From: Bacillota bacterium
GTDB taxonomy: Bacteria; Bacillota; Sulfobacillia; Sulfobacillales; Sulfobacillaceae
DNA: 37,091 nucleotides
Reading direction: 5' to 3'
Assembly (NCBI GenBank): GCA_023475835.1
Contig: JAMCVM010000095.1
Span: 1-37,091, forward strand
Shown: positions 34,176 through 37,091 of the stretch, piece after piece
Layout of the letters: each line of letters opens with the position of its first letter
Numbering within the stretch: position 1 is the stretch's first letter
Program-made: the position numbers and the translations under genes
The notes under the pieces: generated by a model
What the model saw: only the letters and a program-made list of their open reading frames with translations
Database searches by the model: none
What the model was told of the DNA's origin: nothing

Positions 34176-35197
34176 TGCCCTTCCTCCTGTCGAGTGATTG
34201 CGATAGCATGAGCAATACCGGGAATGCTTTCGCCTTGCTGATAGGACTTGGGCGAAAACAACGCCCCGGTTGCTACCAATAAGATTCGATGCAATCTTCC
34301 CGACCGCAAGTTTTCGGCGAAATAACCCGAAAAGACCCCGGCGGAGCATCCCGGACCTGATCCCCCGTTATGGACATCTTGTTGTTGAATGTCGTACAGC
34401 ATCTCGCCGCAATCTTGAAGTTTTTCGCCCAGACTCACGTGATATTCTTCAGCGGCTAAGTGCTGCGCCAAGGTCAACCCGAAGCGCCCCAAGTCTCCAG
34501 TGACAATGGCGTCATAGTGGGCTTGGGTCTCCCCCATTGCCTCCAGATGGCGAACCATAGTGTCCACCGCGGCGGGAGCCATGGCGCTGGCCATATCGTT
34601 GGGGTCGTGAGAACCCCAATCCAACACGCGACCGATGGTCAGCGAGTCAATCCGCAAATCAGACCTCCTGGTGCTCAAAACCGCGACACCAGAAGCCGTG
34701 GCGGTCCAGGATGCAGTCGGCGAGCGCTGGTATCCCAGCTCTAACGGAAAGCGGAACTGGCGTTCGGCTGAAAGATGATGGCTGGCAGCGGTCACCAAAG
34801 CAGTGCTGGGGCCGCCTTGGCCTAAGATTAAACTGGCGAGGGCGAGGCCCTCGGTGAAGCTGGCGCATGCCGAAAAAACGCCGAGCATCGGCCGGGAGTG
34901 GGACCGGGCGTCAAAGTTAGTGGTGATTAGCTGGTCCAACAAATCTCCCCCCACGACGACATCCACATCGCTCCAAGTCATATTGCTCTTATCCAGCGCT
35001 ATGGATTCGGCTTCGCTGAGGAGAGCTTGCTCCGCTTTTTCATAAGAAGGGTATCGAGTCCCCTCATCCGGCCAAATGCGGTCAAACCAATCGGCCAGCG
35101 GCCCTTCACCTTCTTTAGGCCCGACCACGGCGGCGGTTTGACCGAGATATACGCCTTCTATTTGGTAGGAAGATTCTCCTGAGCGCTGCACCGCCAT
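34172..35197 (-). CDS. spoVAD: Stage V sporulation protein AD
   Basis: This 341-residue protein is SpoVAD, a thiolase-like fold that binds dipicolinic acid on the spore inner membrane surface. Recognisable segments are LGVFSACASFTEGLALAS, RFPLELGYQRSPTASWTATASGVAVLS, VTGDLGRFG, DCGEMLYDIQQQDVHNGGSGPGCSA and RILLVATGALFSP. Length fits the family. Its ATG shares one base with the spoVAC stop (TGATG) and it overlaps spoVAEb by 4 bases, so the genes are coupled. Confidence 0.97.
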   Translation of the reverse strand: MAVQRSGESSYQIEGVYLGQTAAVVGPKEGEGPLADWFDRIWPDEGTRYPSYEKAEQALLSEAESIALDKSNMTWSDVDVVVGGDLLDQLITTNFDARSHSRPMLGVFSACASFTEGLALASLILGQGGPSTALVTAASHHLSAERQFRFPLELGYQRSPTASWTATASGVAVLSTRRSDLRIDSLTIGRVLDWGSHDPNDMASAMAPAAVDTMVRHLEAMGETQAHYDAIVTGDLGRFGLTLAQHLAAEEYHVSLGEKLQDCGEMLYDIQQQDVHNGGSGPGCSAGVFSGYFAENLRSGRLHRILLVATGALFSPKSYQQGESIPGIAHAIAITRQEEGQ

Positions 35198-35667
35198 CAG
35201 CTTGTTCCCAACAGATAACGAGCGACACCGACCAGAAAGGCCATTGCCATTCCATAGACTAAGACGGGACCGGCAACGGTAAATAGTTTGGCGCCAATAC
35301 CGAGTACCAGTCCTTCGCTTCGATATTCCATGGCCGGGGCCACGATGGCATTGGCAAACCCGGTGATAGGCAGACTGCCTCCCATGCCTCCTCGTTTGAC
35401 AATGCGATCGTACCAGCCCAGTCCGGTCAACAGCGCCCCCATCCCAACCAAGACAATGGACGTAGGCGTGGCCGCCGCTTGGCTGGAAAATCCTTCATGT
35501 TCGAACGCCCACATCACTCCCTGGCCGAACAGAGAAATCGCGCCACCGACTAAAAAGGCCCAGGCTAGGTTGATTCCTACTGTTTTTTGGGGACGAATCC
35601 GATTGGCGTAATCTTGAAATCGCCGTATGCGGTCTGGATTTACCTTATTGCGAACATCGATTCCCAT
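35197..35667 (-). CDS. spoVAC: Stage V sporulation protein AC
   Basis: This 156-residue protein is SpoVAC, the mechanosensitive channel subunit of the SpoVA complex. NLAWAFLVGGAISLFGQG, SIVLVGMGALLTGLGWYDRIVKRGGMGGSLPITGFANAIVAPAMEYRSEG and LFTVAGPVLVYGMAMAF are its family segments, about four membrane helices. GGGGAAGG lies 7-8 bases before the ATG. spoVAA, AB and AF are not here, as in many Clostridia that keep only the C-D-E core. Confidence 0.96.
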   Translation of the reverse strand: MGIDVRNKVNPDRIRRFQDYANRIRPQKTVGINLAWAFLVGGAISLFGQGVMWAFEHEGFSSQAAATPTSIVLVGMGALLTGLGWYDRIVKRGGMGGSLPITGFANAIVAPAMEYRSEGLVLGIGAKLFTVAGPVLVYGMAMAFLVGVARYLLGTS

Positions 35668-35754
35668 GGACTGTCCTTCCCCGTATGGTTGTCGCCTCGG
35701 AGCGGTTCGTCCCGCTGCCGAGGCGCTGTCGAAACATAGCCCGGCGAGCGGAAA

Positions 35755-35970
35755 CTAACGCCGGTCCGAATCCACTCCAAAGGCGATCTTGACGTCCACC
35801 TTGTATTCGTTGACCTTTCCGTTTTCTACGGTAGCGGTCCAATTGGTCACTTCGACGCCGGTGATGTTGTCCACCGTTTTGTGGGCTTCTTGTACGGCGT
35901 CTTCCATCGCTTCTTGCCAGCCTGAGGACGATTCCCCTACCAATTCGATGACCTTGGCGACTTTGCCCAT
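35755..35970 (-). CDS. Dodecin family flavin-binding protein
   Basis: This 71-residue protein is a dodecin: KVAKVIELVGESSSGWQEAMEDAVQEAHKTV, then NITGVEVTNWTATVENGKVNEYKVDVKIAFGV. Dodecins form hollow dodecamers that store or buffer flavins; the tryptophan of TNWTA stacks with flavin in bacterial members. GGGGG precedes ATG 35970 by about 8 bases. It lies 87 bases before spoVAC with no terminator between, and a sigma-G-like promoter lies upstream, so it is likely the first gene of the spoVA operon. Confidence 0.93.
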   Translation of the reverse strand: MGKVAKVIELVGESSSGWQEAMEDAVQEAHKTVDNITGVEVTNWTATVENGKVNEYKVDVKIAFGVDSDRR

Positions 35971-36012
35971 GATTAATCCCCCTTATCGTCTGCCCTACTC
36001 GTGCTCCGAACA

Positions 36013-36042
36013 TAGTATGGACCACGTCTCGCCTTTTACTCA
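36013..36042 (-). promoter_or_regulatory. Sigma-G-like promoter before dodecin-spoVA
   Basis: On the minus strand TGAGTA (36037-36042), a 17-base spacer and CATACTA (36013-36019) closely fit the forespore sigma-G consensus (TGAATA, about 17-18, CATACTA), with the -10 exact and one mismatch in the -35. Transcription would start about 35 bases before the dodecin ATG. spoVA is a sigma-G operon in Bacillus, which supports the call. Confidence 0.7.
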
Positions 36043-36537
36043 GGACAAATCTGGCATCGTGCGACCGCCCAATGCGCGACGATTCGTGGTCAGAGGTCCA
36101 TGGAATCAACCAATAGGCTCTCTTTCGTCTTTCACGCGGCTGGCACGGGTTACAGAACCATCCAACCATCTCGGCCAGAGAAGGTACTGAATTGAGCACC
36201 AATGATAGGGTTTGGGCGATGGTTCTGCTGCCGCGTATAGGGACCATCCATCCCCAATGGGGCTGACTTTCTTAGTCAAGGAGGACACTAACCGTTTCGA
36301 TCAACATAGATCGCTGTGCTATCACATCGATATGGCACACAGTTGTCTCTCGCAATTGTGCGAGACGCGAAATGGATCGCGTCGTCACGACCAGACGTAA
36401 ACAGGATTCGGCGAACCAAGGTGGTTAGCGAAGTCTAACCATCACCTCAAGGACCCAGAGACCTTCGGGCGACTGGATAGAGGATGGTTGGCTCACCGTT
36501 TGCGAGTAAAGCTCACCTGAGTGGGTTCCTCGTAAGA

Positions 36538-36559
36538 CTCCCCGCCCTTCAGGGCGGAG
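36538..36559. repeat. GC-rich hairpin resembling an IS200/IS605 end
   Basis: CCGCCC pairs with GGGCGG around TTCA, with CTC and GAG flanking. Hairpins of this form (CCCGCCC-TTCA-GGGCGGG) are common near the right ends of IS200/IS605 elements, where TnpB genes end. No TnpB-like frame is present, so this could be a remnant only. Confidence 0.3.
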
Positions 36560-36621
36560 AGTGTCAAAAGATGGGGTCGGACGCTTAACCGAGCGCCTCG
36601 ATCGTCCACTCTCCATGGATC

Positions 36622-36656
36622 AAAGCCGGAGTGCCATCGAGGGGTGCTCCGGCTTT
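36622..36656 (+). terminator. Long hairpin, possible terminator or structured RNA
   Basis: AAAGCCGGAG (36622-36631) pairs perfectly with CTCCGGCTTT (36647-36656), and four more wobble or GC pairs can extend the stem around a 7-base loop. The T-run after the stem is short (TTT), so termination is possible in either direction but not certain. Confidence 0.4.
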
Positions 36657-37091
36657 GGCAGATCGTATCCAAAGGACAGCCCCAGCGCCTCGCTCTAGGC
36701 ACAAGGCCGTGACATGACCTCCAGTCCACTACCCGGGCCTGAAGTTATCTAAAGTCAGAAACTGACAACCTTTGGAAAATCAGGTTTTGATGGCATAGAA
36801 TGGTCTACCACTGACAATACGAAAGGCCAAGCACCGCATCAAACAGTCAGACAGGCAGGGCTTTGGGCCTTCGACGGATAGAGTTTCTCTGCCAGAGAAC
36901 CGCTAAAGATAATCATTCTCCGCCCGGGTTATTTGTGTTGTGAGGCTACGTCGTTTAGGTCGTAGAAGGCGCTTTCACCCGCTATAACGTGCTTAAGCAT
37001 ATTTACACAGACCCATGCAGAAATCTCCTAGATCTGCACATTCCTGAACACGTCTGGAATTGTTCGCTCTTTCGGAGGCCGCAGTTTTGCT

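Larger units (their letters stand above)
36043..37091. other. Right-end stretch without a convincing gene
   Basis: Frames are short, mutually overlapping and lack ribosome sites. The notable structures are the GC-rich hairpins at 36538-36559 and 36622-36656. A smaller hairpin, CTACG and CGTAG, lies at about 36946-36965. The region may be non-coding RNA, decayed mobile DNA or upstream DNA of a gene beyond the window. Confidence 0.5.

Noticed and set aside
1-37091. CRISPR arrays, rRNA, tmRNA, SRP RNA, RNase P RNA
   Set aside because: No regularly spaced repeats of 20 bases or more and none of the conserved cores were found on either strand by eye.

Overview
The window reads as chromosome of an endospore-forming Firmicute. 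The evidence is a spoVAC-spoVAD-spoVAEb-spoVAEa block, a GerW (YtfJ) gene beside a DUF2953 gene, ScpAB, strong AGGAGG-type ribosome binding sites and frequent GTG starts. GC content is moderately high. A Sulfobacillus-like lineage is my inference from the look of the proteins; no marker gene here proves it.

Layout. 1-1.8 kb: a decayed mobile unit, a DUF4338 (DruA-like) pseudogene translationally coupled to an ISKra4-type transposase that runs off the left edge. 2.0-5.3 kb (minus): L-Ala-D/L-Glu epimerase, a cytoplasmic-looking NlpC/P60 endopeptidase, a small unknown ORF and a type 4 uracil-DNA glycosylase; the first two form a murein-peptide recycling pair. 5.4-7.3 kb (plus): two aldo/keto reductases ending at a bidirectional terminator. 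7.4-12.4 kb (minus): aroH-cmk-plsC-S1 protein-membrane protein-der, a conserved Firmicute housekeeping cluster.

12.8-21.8 kb: a SWIM zinc-finger protein (plus); RidA, RluB and nicotinate phosphoribosyltransferase (minus, overlapping); a MarR regulator and MurJ flippase (plus), apparently transcribed from a promoter that leaves the MarR mRNA leaderless; PanC, a thioredoxin-fold protein and an SNF2 helicase (minus). 21.8-22.6 kb has no convincing gene. 22.6-26.5 kb (minus): lysA, small ORF, scpA, scpB, DUF2953, gerW in close succession.

26.6-28.6 kb is a decay zone: an IS1595-type transposase pseudogene abuts a truncated larB remnant. 28.6-30.4 kb (minus) encodes a 602-residue secreted protein with an internally duplicated module and no family I recognise. 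31.4-32.7 kb (plus) is an HI0933-family flavoprotein. 33.0-36.0 kb (minus) is dodecin-spoVAC-spoVAD-spoVAEb-spoVAEa, preceded by a close match to a sigma-G promoter, so dodecin looks like a member of the forespore regulon. The last 1.1 kb has no convincing gene, only hairpins.

The best leads are the sigma-G-dodecin-spoVA arrangement, the duplicated-module secreted protein, the leaderless marR-murJ unit and the DruA/ISKra4 coupling. I see no complete new defence or biosynthetic system.
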